Shown here one piece after another: positions 1 to 6,294 of a stretch of DNA of 15,961 bases; the stretch's first letter is position 1, and each line of letters starts with the position of its first letter. This DNA is from Candidatus Gastranaerophilales bacterium (lineage in GTDB: Bacteria > Cyanobacteriota > Vampirovibrionia > Gastranaerophilales > Gastranaerophilaceae). The stretch spans positions 1 to 15,961 of the forward strand of contig CAJULH010000045.1 of the NCBI GenBank assembly GCA_910587175.1. The letters are read 5' to 3'. Under the pieces are notes generated by a model. That model had not been told where the DNA came from, made no database searches, and saw only the letters and a program-made list of their open reading frames with translations. The translations under genes were made by a program, and so were the position numbers.

Positions 1-124
1 AAACAGAAAATTTATACTGCTGAAATTCATACTTTAAAACTGCCCTTAAAAATTCCTTTTAAGAGCAATTTTATCAAAAAATCTATTATATTGCCATTTT
101 TCGCTTGAGGGCGTGTAATATATT

Positions 125-571
125 TTATATGGTATTGTATTTTCTTTTATCTAAATACCTTCGCCAGTTTTCTTCAAAATTCTGGATAAAATCATGTGCT
201 TCTAAAACATCGTCGTAAGTTATTTTTCCAAAGTTTTTGGTCTCAAAATGATGTACCATATTGTCAGATGAATATATTCCTTCAAAGCAATGTTCATTTT
301 CAAAAGATGCTATTCCATCAAAGCTTTCCGATGCGTCCGGCGTGCTTTTTGCATCAAATGCGGGTTCATCAATGCTTTGTGCAAACATCGGAAAGGTTAA
401 ATCCATAAATGCCAGGGCATATTTCTTTCCGCATTCTTTGCATACTACTTTTACAATTACAGTATCATTTCCTGTTGCCAAAATTTTGGCGCATTCAATA
501 TCAAAATTGCATCCGCACTGTGTACAGAAAAGGAACGGAAGCATTTTTTCTATATTAAATTCATCTGACAT
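125..571 (-). CDS. Hypothetical protein with N-terminal zinc-ribbon-like cysteine pairs
   Basis: A 148-residue protein that I cannot assign to a named family. Two CxxC knuckles, at residues 16-19 (CTQC) and 44-47 (CKEC), about 25 residues apart, look like a small zinc ribbon; Cys21 and Cys27 are extra. The rest is acidic and soluble, with aromatic residues near the C-terminus and no signal peptide or membrane segment. I chose the ATG at 571 because GGAG lies about eight bases upstream; an in-frame TTG at 586 would add five residues (MRRLN) but would start on top of that ribosome binding site. Zinc binding is inferred from cysteine spacing. A role in nucleic-acid or protein binding is possible but not shown. 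No partner is evident, because the next genes point the other way. Confidence 0.7.
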   Translation of the reverse strand: MSDEFNIEKMLPFLFCTQCGCNFDIECAKILATGNDTVIVKVVCKECGKKYALAFMDLTFPMFAQSIDEPAFDAKSTPDASESFDGIASFENEHCFEGIYSSDNMVHHFETKNFGKITYDDVLEAHDFIQNFEENWRRYLDKRKYNTI

Positions 572-697
572 ATTTAATCTCCGCAATAATTAAATGTTAA
601 TTTTTATTAAATTCTATGCTGAAACGATAAAGTTTATTTGGCTTGTTACCGAAAAATTATACATAAAGGAAGTTTAGCTTAAAGAAACGAGGTAAAA

Positions 698-853
698 ATG
701 TTTGAAGCTCTTAGTCTATTAGTTTTTGCAGGTGTTTTTTGTCTTTTTATGATTGTTATTCCATCTGCTGTTGAAAAATTTTCAAGCGAAGAATTCAAAA
801 AATCCTATATGGAGCATCTTTCTAAGGCATATTTGCATTCATACGGGAAGTAA
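698..853 (+). CDS. Small single-pass membrane protein, 51 residues
   Basis: A short reading frame with a good ribosome binding site (GAGG at 689-692, five bases before the ATG). The peptide begins MFEALSLLVFAGVFCLFMIV, a continuous hydrophobic stretch from about residue 4 to 24 that should span the membrane. It is followed by a charged, probably helical tail rich in Lys, Glu and Ser and ending in SYGK. No family is recognised. The strong ribosome binding site, clean hydrophobic and charged halves, and good fit between two flanking genes argue for a real microprotein. It could be a small regulator or accessory subunit of a membrane complex, but nothing here shows which. Upstream, the 110 bases from 587 hold only AT-rich DNA with no promoter I can defend. 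Confidence 0.6.
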   Translation: MFEALSLLVFAGVFCLFMIVIPSAVEKFSSEEFKKSYMEHLSKAYLHSYGK

Positions 854-905
854 CCTTTAAAAATTAATAAACCGCTCCTTTCAGTTTGTAAAATTCCACA
901 AAATA

Positions 906-933
906 TTGAAATTTTAACATGATGGTTTAAAAT
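906..933 (+). promoter_or_regulatory. Sigma70-type promoter for the 940 gene
   Basis: TTGAAA (906-911), a 16-base spacer and TAAAAT (928-933), each hexamer one base from consensus. The expected transcription start, about seven bases after the -10 box, falls at or next to the ATG at 940, and no ribosome binding site is present, so the mRNA may be leaderless. Confidence 0.5.
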
Positions 934-939
934 TTTGAT

Positions 940-1527
940 ATGAAGGTGCGGTTTTTAATATTGCTTTTGATTTCATCACTTTTGTTTCCTCTTTGTGCTA
1001 TGGCATATGAAGAAGAACTTTTTTGTGATGAAATTTTTATTGAAAGTGAAAGTTTGAAATTAAATCTTGATAAATCCCTTCCAAAAACTTACAAAGAAAC
1101 ATATAAAACGCCTGAAACCGGTTTAGAATTTAAGAAGGCTGGCATTTCTTTATTTTCAAATTCTAATAAATCGCTCGATGATTATATGAGTGAATACTAT
1201 AAATCCACTACGGGTGCCACTTTAAATCCCGGCGGAAGACTTTCTTTGACGGGCGGGATGGAGGTAAAGTATCAAAATCCGGATGCCAGTATAAACTCCA
1301 AAAAGCTCTATCTTACTCCGCAAATCCGGCTTGGGGAGGAAGTTTTTGTTACATTTGCAAATAAATTTAATCAGGATTCTAAAATTTATGAAAATGAATT
1401 CGGACTCAAATATGCTCCAAAATTTTTTAAAAACAGTAATTTTGGCATTACAGCCGGTACGGTTTTTGATGAAGAAGCTATAAAATCCCAAAACCTGAAA
1501 TTTTCAACAGATTTATTTCTGTTCTAA
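940..1527 (+). CDS. Secreted beta-rich protein, possible outer-membrane barrel
   Basis: A 195-residue exported protein of no recognised family. Residues 1-22 form a Sec signal peptide (basic MKVR, a leucine-rich core, cleavage expected after AMA before YEEE). There is no lipobox, as the residue pattern before Cys19 is wrong. The mature part opens with an acidic segment, and from about residue 95 it alternates polar and hydrophobic residues in short strands (for example GGMEVKYQNP, KLYLTPQIRL, GEEVFVTFAN). It ends in Phe, as many outer-membrane beta-barrels do. At this size it could be a small barrel or a fragment of a porin-like fold, and a diderm host is implied. There is no Shine-Dalgarno sequence, and the promoter places the transcript start at the ATG. 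The next gene is convergent. Confidence 0.7.
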   Translation: MKVRFLILLLISSLLFPLCAMAYEEELFCDEIFIESESLKLNLDKSLPKTYKETYKTPETGLEFKKAGISLFSNSNKSLDDYMSEYYKSTTGATLNPGGRLSLTGGMEVKYQNPDASINSKKLYLTPQIRLGEEVFVTFANKFNQDSKIYENEFGLKYAPKFFKNSNFGITAGTVFDEEAIKSQNLKFSTDLFLF

Positions 1528-1556
1528 ATCCAACCCATAAAATCCTTTTATTCCGT

Positions 1557-1654
1557 GGATTTTGGATGAAGGGACGCGGTCCCGTTTATGATTTGCAATT
1601 GAAATTTTGAGCCTTCGCCCCAAGCCTCTTTTACGGTCCCTTCATCCAAAATCC
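1557..1654. repeat. Perfect 19-bp inverted repeat between convergent genes
   Basis: Positions 1557-1575 and 1636-1654 are exact reverse complements (left arm GGATTTTGGATGAAGGGAC), separated by 60 bases. The left arm can also pair locally in two ways: AAAATCC at 1539-1545 with GGATTTT at 1557-1563, and GGGAC at 1571-1575 with GTCCC at 1579-1583. It sits between two convergent genes, so it may work as a bidirectional transcription stop, although neither arm is followed by a T-run. A small non-autonomous mobile element is the other reading. No second copy is present in this window. Confidence 0.75.
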
Positions 1655-1698
1655 TCTCCATTTTAGGATTTAAAACTAAATTTCTCTTGCAAACTCCC

Positions 1699-2046
1699 TT
1701 AGAAAGGTTTTGTCTGGCTCAGTTTATTTCTTAATTCTCTAAAGCGCATAATATCTTCCTGCGCTTTTGAAGTTTCTTTAAACAGCACCTGATTTGAAGG
1801 ATGAACCATTACAATGGCATCAATATGCACTTCTAAAAAGTCGTATCTTCTTGGGGCAGAAGAATCTTTACCCATAATTTCAGCATTTGTTACAGCAAGA
1901 AAACGCTTTTCTCTGTCATTTAAAAGGTCTGTAAGTTCACGGTTTGTGTTTGTATATTTTGAAACGTGTACAGTACCTTTGATATTATGTTCTTTTGTTA
2001 AAATGCAAACTTCTATGGGTATTGTGTCTTGGTGCTTGCCTGCCAT
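1699..2046 (-). CDS. Conserved-looking hypothetical protein, 115 residues
   Basis: A small soluble protein without signal peptide or membrane segment. The first 80 residues read as beta strands: a strand near residues 8-16 (TIPIEVCIL), another around GTVHVS, then a turn region with LTDLLNDREKRFLAVTNAEI and a later strand DFLEVHIDAIVMVHP. This order resembles small domains annotated only as DUFs (DUF6812-like in my memory, which I cannot verify). The last 30 residues form a charged helix. The ATG at 2046 has GGGAGAA about 11 bases upstream and a TATAAT-like sequence further up on the minus strand. It diverges from the glycoside-hydrolase-like gene across a 99-base spacer. The function is unknown. 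Confidence 0.65.
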   Translation of the reverse strand: MAGKHQDTIPIEVCILTKEHNIKGTVHVSKYTNTNRELTDLLNDREKRFLAVTNAEIMGKDSSAPRRYDFLEVHIDAIVMVHPSNQVLFKETSKAQEDIMRFRELRNKLSQTKPF

Positions 2047-2145
2047 AAATGCGTCTTCTCCCGTATACTTTCTTTTTAAGGATATTATATTACATTTTTT
2101 TAAATATGGCTAATATTTTATTTTTTAATGTAAAATAAAGGGGTT

Positions 2146-3936
2146 ATGAGGAGATTTTTTACAGCATTATTTTTTGGGATATTTGTGCTCAATGTTTTTG
2201 CGGCACAAAATGCTGTAGTTGCTTCCAGTGCGCCAATGATAAGTACCTGGGAAGTTGATAACAGGGAAATTTTGAATAACAAAAGGGTAATTTCAAAATC
2301 TTCTTATAAAATAAGTGCCATATACCCGTCAAATGTTATAAACGCACTTGGTGCAAATTTTCCCGGATATAGGGGTCCGGGGCAGCTTGTTGTCTACAGG
2401 CAAAATTTTGGCAGAACCACTGGTACTAATGAATTTGGGAAAGAAGCAGTTATTGAAGATGACAGGGTTGTGAAGCTTACAGGCGCAAACAGCTTGATAC
2501 CCAAGGGCGGATATGTAATCTCCGGGCATGGCAGTGCCAAAAAATGGATTACTGATAATTTAAAAATCGGTACGAATATTTTAATTGATGAGAATGCAAA
2601 TACAATCACAGCCTATACAACCGTAGACAGTTACCGCTTCTATGCAAAAGAAAAGATTAAAGAAGTTGAAGAATTTTTGGACAGCGCTAAAAAAATTCAG
2701 GAAAATCCGGGAGAAAAGAAGGCAAAATATTACCTGAAAAGGGCAAAACAGGATTTAAGAAAATCAAACAAAGCAAATGACAATATGGCAGTAAGTTATG
2801 CTAAATCTTCTGTTGAGATGTCTAAAATTGCCATAAATTATTCTCTTCCATATATTGAAAATGAATTAAAAGGCACCTGGATCCGCCCGACCGAAAAAAA
2901 TCTTTATGAAGTCAGGAAAACGCTGGACGGGATGCAATCCATAGGCATAAATACTATATTTTTAGAAACATATTTCCATGGGTATACGATTTTTCCAAGC
3001 AAAACAATGAGGTCATACAATTTTACCCAGCAAAACCCTATCTTTGCAGGTTTTGACCCCCTGAGGGCATATGTAAACGAAGCGCACGCCAGAAGAATGA
3101 AGCTTCACGTGTGGTTTGAAAGTTTCTATGTCGGAAATAAATACCCGGGCAATGACCCGAATTCAATTCTTTCAATAAAGCCTTACTGGGGAAATAAAAA
3201 CAAGGCAAACTGTGATAAAGAAGGCTATGTATCACACCCTGTGGAGCATAACGGTTATTTTATCGACCCTGCAAATCCCGAGGTGCAAAATTTTCTTGTA
3301 CTCCTTGTAAAAGAAATTATTTCAGACTATGGCGTCGATGGTATAAATCTTGACTATATCAGATATCCAAGCGCCCAGAAAGCTGGTTCTGCCGGTTATG
3401 AAACATCAAACTGGGGCTATACAGCCTATGCCAGGGCTGAATTTAAAAAATTCTATGATAAAGACCCTGCCGATATTAAATACAAAGATCCTCTGTGGAA
3501 TACCTGGAATCAATACAGGCAGGACAAAATTACCGAGTATATTGCAAAGATGCATAAAGCTTCAAAAGGTAAAGCGGTGCTTTCTGCGGTGATTTTTCCT
3601 GACTATAAAACTGCACTTGAAACAAAACAGCAGGATTGGGCAAAATGGGCAAATCAAAAGAATCTTGATGCGTTTACTCCTTTGATTTTAACTTCCGATG
3701 ATTCGCTTTTTGAAATAATGTTCAAAGAAATTAAAGCCAAAGTTCCGTCTTACACTGTTATCTACCCGGGGCTCTTTATAGGTTTTATGGAAGGTGAGGC
3801 GGAAGATTTATTGAAACAGATAAATGTTTCAAGGAGCCTTAAATCTGATGGTGTAATCCTTTTTGATTGGGCGCATCTTGATAAGAAATATAAAGATGCA
3901 TTAAAGTTTTGCGTGTTTACATCAACCTGCAGGTAG
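2146..3936 (+). CDS. Secreted glycoside-hydrolase-like protein, DUF187/GHL10 family
   Basis: A 596-residue exported protein. Residues 1-19 are a Sec signal peptide with cleavage expected near VFA/AQN. Residues about 30-165 form an unassigned beta-rich domain (with GGYVISGHGSAKKW at about 121-134). Residues about 165-240 are charged and helical, and look like a linker or coiled coil. From about residue 242 (KGTWIRPTE) to the end is a TIM-barrel-like GHL10/DUF187 domain (YngK-like). Its typical motifs are LHVWFES, with Glu325, and GVDGINLDYIRYP, with Asp398 and Asp403, which are candidate catalytic acids. The family is thought to cleave cell-wall or exopolysaccharide sugars, but the substrate is generally unknown. 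The ATG follows AAAGGGG with short spacing. The coding end overlaps a 17-bp hairpin. Family assignment is fairly firm; substrate is not. Confidence 0.85.
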   Translation: MRRFFTALFFGIFVLNVFAAQNAVVASSAPMISTWEVDNREILNNKRVISKSSYKISAIYPSNVINALGANFPGYRGPGQLVVYRQNFGRTTGTNEFGKEAVIEDDRVVKLTGANSLIPKGGYVISGHGSAKKWITDNLKIGTNILIDENANTITAYTTVDSYRFYAKEKIKEVEEFLDSAKKIQENPGEKKAKYYLKRAKQDLRKSNKANDNMAVSYAKSSVEMSKIAINYSLPYIENELKGTWIRPTEKNLYEVRKTLDGMQSIGINTIFLETYFHGYTIFPSKTMRSYNFTQQNPIFAGFDPLRAYVNEAHARRMKLHVWFESFYVGNKYPGNDPNSILSIKPYWGNKNKANCDKEGYVSHPVEHNGYFIDPANPEVQNFLVLLVKEIISDYGVDGINLDYIRYPSAQKAGSAGYETSNWGYTAYARAEFKKFYDKDPADIKYKDPLWNTWNQYRQDKITEYIAKMHKASKGKAVLSAVIFPDYKTALETKQQDWAKWANQKNLDAFTPLILTSDDSLFEIMFKEIKAKVPSYTVIYPGLFIGFMEGEAEDLLKQINVSRSLKSDGVILFDWAHLDKKYKDALKFCVFTSTCR

Positions 3937-3959
3937 CAAATCGGTGTGAACACGCAAAA
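3907..3959 (+). terminator. Long hairpin across the stop codon of the DUF187 gene
   Basis: Positions 3907-3923 pair with 3943-3959 over 17 bp, including two G-T wobbles; the loop of 19 bases contains the TAG stop (3934-3936). The top of the left arm encodes the last residues. No U-run follows the right arm (the next bases are AGAATCG), so it is a weak intrinsic terminator at best. It may instead protect the 3' end of the mRNA. Confidence 0.45.
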
Positions 3960-4185
3960 AGAATCGTTTAATTCAGCAATGCGGAAATTTTTCGTTTCCT
4001 TATGTATGTTTAAATAATAATTCATTTTTTAAAATAAAAAAGGTATATATTTACCACACCTGAAAATTTATATTTTTTATTCAAAACCGTGCCTGTGTCC
4101 GGCTTTTTATGTTTTTTGTTTTGCAATATGGTATAAAATCTGCTTTTAAAATTTGTAACAATGCCCGTTTGTAAATAATAAACAA

Positions 4186-4202
4186 GCGGCGCATTGCGCC
4201 GC
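4186..4202. repeat. GC-rich perfect hairpin
   Basis: GCGGCGCA (4186-4193) and TGCGCCGC (4195-4202) are perfect reverse complements around a single T. It stands out from very AT-rich surroundings and lies 16 bases before the first copy of the 49-bp repeat. No clear T-run follows, so a terminator role is uncertain. Confidence 0.6.
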
Positions 4203-4218
4203 AATTTAACATCATTTC

Positions 4219-4267
4219 AGATGAACAACTTTTCAGGGCACTTTTTATAACTTCAGCACTCCTTTTT
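4219..4267 (+). repeat. 49-bp dispersed repeat, copy 1 (degenerate stem)
   Basis: It begins AGATGAACAACTTTTC and matches 11450-11498 at 41 of 49 positions, in the same orientation. In this copy the hairpin arms (AGGGCACT at 4235-4242 and AGCACTCC at 4255-4262) no longer pair well, because three positions are mismatched, whereas copy 2 forms a perfect 8-bp stem. The second half still ends in CCTTTTT. One reading frame is conserved in both copies (DEQLFxALFxTxALLF), so the pair may be a decayed coding fragment rather than a pure RNA signal. Confidence 0.6.
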
Positions 4268-4424
4268 ATATAATATTTTATACCATTTTTAAGTGATTCA
4301 AAGCAAGGGGAAAACAGATATAATAAAATTTGGGCAAGCCCTAAAACCTTGCTTCCTCCAGGCAACACAGTTGTTAACTTGAGTTGGAAAGGAGGTGGGG
4401 AACACGTGAATATCAATATAAGCA

Positions 4425-4592
4425 AAAAAACGAATTTTGAGCTGAGGGCGATAGCAGCTTTGCGATGAGCAAAATGCGTGTCCGTTAACCGCGAAAAACC
4501 AAGAAACGCCAGCAATCATTTTACTGATTATACTAGCGTTAAAACTAATTCACTAGGGCTTTTAATGTGCAGGGACCTAACCTACACGCCCC
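4425..4592 (-). ncRNA. Candidate structured small RNA, about 170 nt, downstream of cysK
   Basis: On the minus strand a TATAAT box (4607-4602) lies about ten bases before GGGGC (4592-4588), a plausible transcript start. The 5' segment 4589-4578 pairs with 4487-4476 over 12 positions with one 2x2 internal loop. Inside, CTAGCGTT (4533-4540) pairs with AACGCCAG (4505-4512) over 8 bp with one wobble, capped by ATCA/TGAT. This leaves a large, mostly single-stranded bulge. Downstream, AGCTG/CAGCT (4440-4444 with 4455-4459) and ATTTTG/CAAAAT (4434-4439 with 4470-4475) precede a run of seven T (4430-4424). Length and layout (closing stem, bubble, terminal hairpin) recall 6S RNA, but I cannot confirm a family. 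Because complementary strands can form similar folds, the strand is chosen from the promoter and T-run. Confidence 0.4.
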
Positions 4593-4687
4593 TATATCTT
4601 TATTATATAGTATTTATTCTATTTGAAATTCAACATAAAGCTGTTTATTTAGCTAATTTTATGAAGGTTTTTGCAGCTTTTAAAACT

Positions 4688-5620
4688 TTATTTTAAATCC
4701 TCAAAAAGCACGCTGGATAAGTATCTTTCGCCATAATCCGGTAAAATTACAACAATGATTTTATCTTTGTTTTCCGGTCTTTTTGAAACTTTAAGTGCAC
4801 CATACATTGCAGCACCGGATGATATTCCGCAGAGAATCCCCTCTTTCTTAGCAAGTTTTTTAGCGGTTTCAATTGCATCTTCATTTGATACTTTTATAAT
4901 TTCATCTATAAGATTTACATCAAAAATTTCTGGAATAAACCCTGCGCCGATTCCCTGGATTTTATGAGCTCCTGAAGGCTCTCCTGAAAGCACAGCCGAT
5001 GTTTCGGGCTCTACTGCTATTGCCTTAAAATTTGGTAATTCTTTTTTAATTGTTTGTGCAATACCTGTAATAGTACCTCCCGTACCAACTCCTGCAACCA
5101 AAATGTCTACTTTTTTATCAGTATCATTTAAAATTTCGACAGCTGTACTTTTTTTATGTGCAGCAAGATTATCAGGGTTTACAAACTGTCCTGCAATGAT
5201 TGAATCCGGGATATTTTTGTGCAGTTCTTCCGCTTTTTCAATTGCACCTTTCATACCCTTTGCGCCTTCTGTCAAGATGAGCTCTGCTCCGTAGGCTTTC
5301 ATTAAAAGTCTGCGCTCAATGCTCATAGTATCAGGCATTGTTATTATTAATTTATATCCTTTAATTGCACACACCCAGGACAAGCCTATTCCCGTATTTC
5401 CGCTTGTAGGCTCAATTATTGTCGTTTTTTCAGGAGAAATTTCACCCCTTTTTTCAGCCTCTTCAATCATATTCAGTGCAACCCTGTCTTTTATAGAATT
5501 TGCAGGGTTAAAACACTCAAGTTTGGCGTAAATTTTGGCATAGCCTTCTTTATTTAATTTATTTATTTCAACGAGGGGAGTATTTCCGGTGAGCTCGCAC
5601 AAGTTTTTTGCAACTTTCAT
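4688..5620 (-). CDS. cysK: Cysteine synthase (O-acetylserine sulfhydrylase)
   Basis: A PLP enzyme of 310 residues that makes L-cysteine from O-acetyl-L-serine and sulfide, the last step of sulfur assimilation, in the cytoplasm. Visible landmarks: Lys44 in NSIKDR is the PLP-binding lysine; TSGNTG at 72-77 binds the substrate carboxylate; GVGTGGT at 177-183 holds the PLP phosphate; GISSGA at 265-270 contains Ser268, which contacts the pyridine nitrogen. Length is normal for CysK and there is no C-terminal regulatory domain, so cystathionine beta-synthase is unlikely; CysM is possible but less so. I chose the ATG at 5620 because AAGGAAG lies six bases upstream and the enzyme family starts here; an in-frame ATG at 5677 would add 19 non-conserved residues. 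It is transcribed alone. No strong terminator follows. Confidence 0.93.
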   Translation of the reverse strand: MKVAKNLCELTGNTPLVEINKLNKEGYAKIYAKLECFNPANSIKDRVALNMIEEAEKRGEISPEKTTIIEPTSGNTGIGLSWVCAIKGYKLIITMPDTMSIERRLLMKAYGAELILTEGAKGMKGAIEKAEELHKNIPDSIIAGQFVNPDNLAAHKKSTAVEILNDTDKKVDILVAGVGTGGTITGIAQTIKKELPNFKAIAVEPETSAVLSGEPSGAHKIQGIGAGFIPEIFDVNLIDEIIKVSNEDAIETAKKLAKKEGILCGISSGAAMYGALKVSKRPENKDKIIVVILPDYGERYLSSVLFEDLK

Positions 5621-5648
5621 TTTTGTCTTCCTTTTTAATTTCAAAACC

Positions 5649-5677
5649 ATTTTCCCGCTATTTTCAAATTTCGTCAA
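5649..5677 (-). promoter_or_regulatory. Possible cysK promoter
   Basis: On the minus strand TTGACG (5677-5672), a 17-base spacer and GAAAAT (5654-5649). The -35 box is good and the -10 box is weak. It would give a leader of about 22 bases before the chosen cysK ATG and supports the start at 5620, since the longer frame would begin upstream of it. Confidence 0.4.
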
Positions 5678-5789
5678 TTAGTTTGCGGACGAGTTTTTAT
5701 TGAGAAATTTTATATTGTTGTAAAATAAGTGAAAATGTGCACAAAGAGACAAATGAGCAAAGTTTTTCTTTTTGGAGTTTTAAGATTTT

Positions 5790-6071
5790 ATGAAAATTTT
5801 ATTCAATAATTTTAATAGTTTATATTCTTTTCAAAGCAGAAAAAAAGATATAAGAACCGCAGATAATGCAGAAGCAAACAGACAAAATGCTGCAAAGGTG
5901 TTTCGTTTGAATGAGGCCGAACAGGTGGAAGAATTCAATCCTGACGGGCACATTATAAAGACCGGATGTTCGGCGCCCCGCTGTGATGTTTGTAACGGAC
6001 GCATATATGAACAGCTTGGTAAATATATGAAAAAGACTTTTCCGGGTGCCATCATAGATGAAAAACGTTAA
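5790..6071 (+). CDS. Small cysteine-cluster protein, 93 residues
   Basis: No family is recognised with confidence. The N-terminal half is polar and charged, with a helical stretch (residues 20-45, rich in Ala, Asn, Glu and Arg). Residues 60-68 carry a C-x4-C-x2-C cluster (CSAPRCDVC) followed by NGRIYEQLG. The C-x2-C-x2-R-x-Y pattern recalls a short cysteine motif (CxxCxxRxYxD) found in several uncharacterised gut-bacterial proteins; that likeness is from memory. Metal binding is plausible but a fourth ligand is not obvious. There is no signal peptide or membrane segment. GGAG lies 12 bases before the ATG, which is rather far. It stands alone, diverging from cysK and ending in a hairpin at 6090-6120. 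Confidence 0.6.
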   Translation: MKILFNNFNSLYSFQSRKKDIRTADNAEANRQNAAKVFRLNEAEQVEEFNPDGHIIKTGCSAPRCDVCNGRIYEQLGKYMKKTFPGAIIDEKR

Positions 6072-6089
6072 ACTTCTTATTTGTGGGTG

Positions 6090-6120
6090 AATAAAAGTGT
6101 TGCGGATTTAAACTTTTATT
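6090..6120 (+). terminator. Weak intrinsic terminator after the cysteine-cluster gene
   Basis: AATAAAAGT (6090-6098) and ACTTTTATT (6112-6120) pair perfectly over 9 bp with a 13-base loop, followed by AAGTTTTG. The stem is AT-rich and the T-run is short, so termination may be partial. The rest of the 223-base gap before 6295 is AT-rich with no promoter I can place firmly. Confidence 0.45.
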
Positions 6121-6294
6121 AAGTTTTGTTGCAAAGAAAAATCGAAGCTTTGAAATTATCTCTTTTTTAAATATAATTGTTAAGGCAAAATAATTAATAC
6201 AAAAGAACTAGATTTATAGTTCACTTAGAAGCAGTAAAATGTTTGTGTTAATATTTTGTATGTAGAGTAGTTTAGATAATAAAGGACTAGAAAT

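Larger units (their letters stand above)
3937..4687. other. 751-base region without a convincing protein gene
   Basis: This stretch between the DUF187 gene and the convergent cysK end holds the GC hairpin, repeat copy 1 and the minus-strand RNA candidate. Also present are a perfect TATAAT (4319-4324) on the plus strand and AAAGGAGGTG (4388-4397) ten bases before a 20-codon GTG frame (4406-4468). AAGCCCTA (4336-4343) can pair with TAGGGCTT (4554-4561) over 8 bp. Longer antisense frames here lack ribosome binding sites and protein-like composition, so I do not call them. Confidence 0.6.

Noticed and set aside
1557..1654. CRISPR-like repeat
   Set aside because: The arms are inverted, occur once each, and there are no regularly spaced direct repeats.
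4081..4515. 144-codon minus-strand frame over the RNA candidate
   Set aside because: Unlikely amino-acid composition, no usable ribosome binding site, and it crosses repeat copy 1 and the GC hairpin; better explained by structured non-coding DNA.
4466..4696. Stop-codon readthrough (TGA at 4466-4468) joining the 20-codon frame to a longer one
   Set aside because: No selenocysteine element or family match, and the downstream part runs into the cysK end; other genes here use TGA-free standard reading without evidence of recoding.
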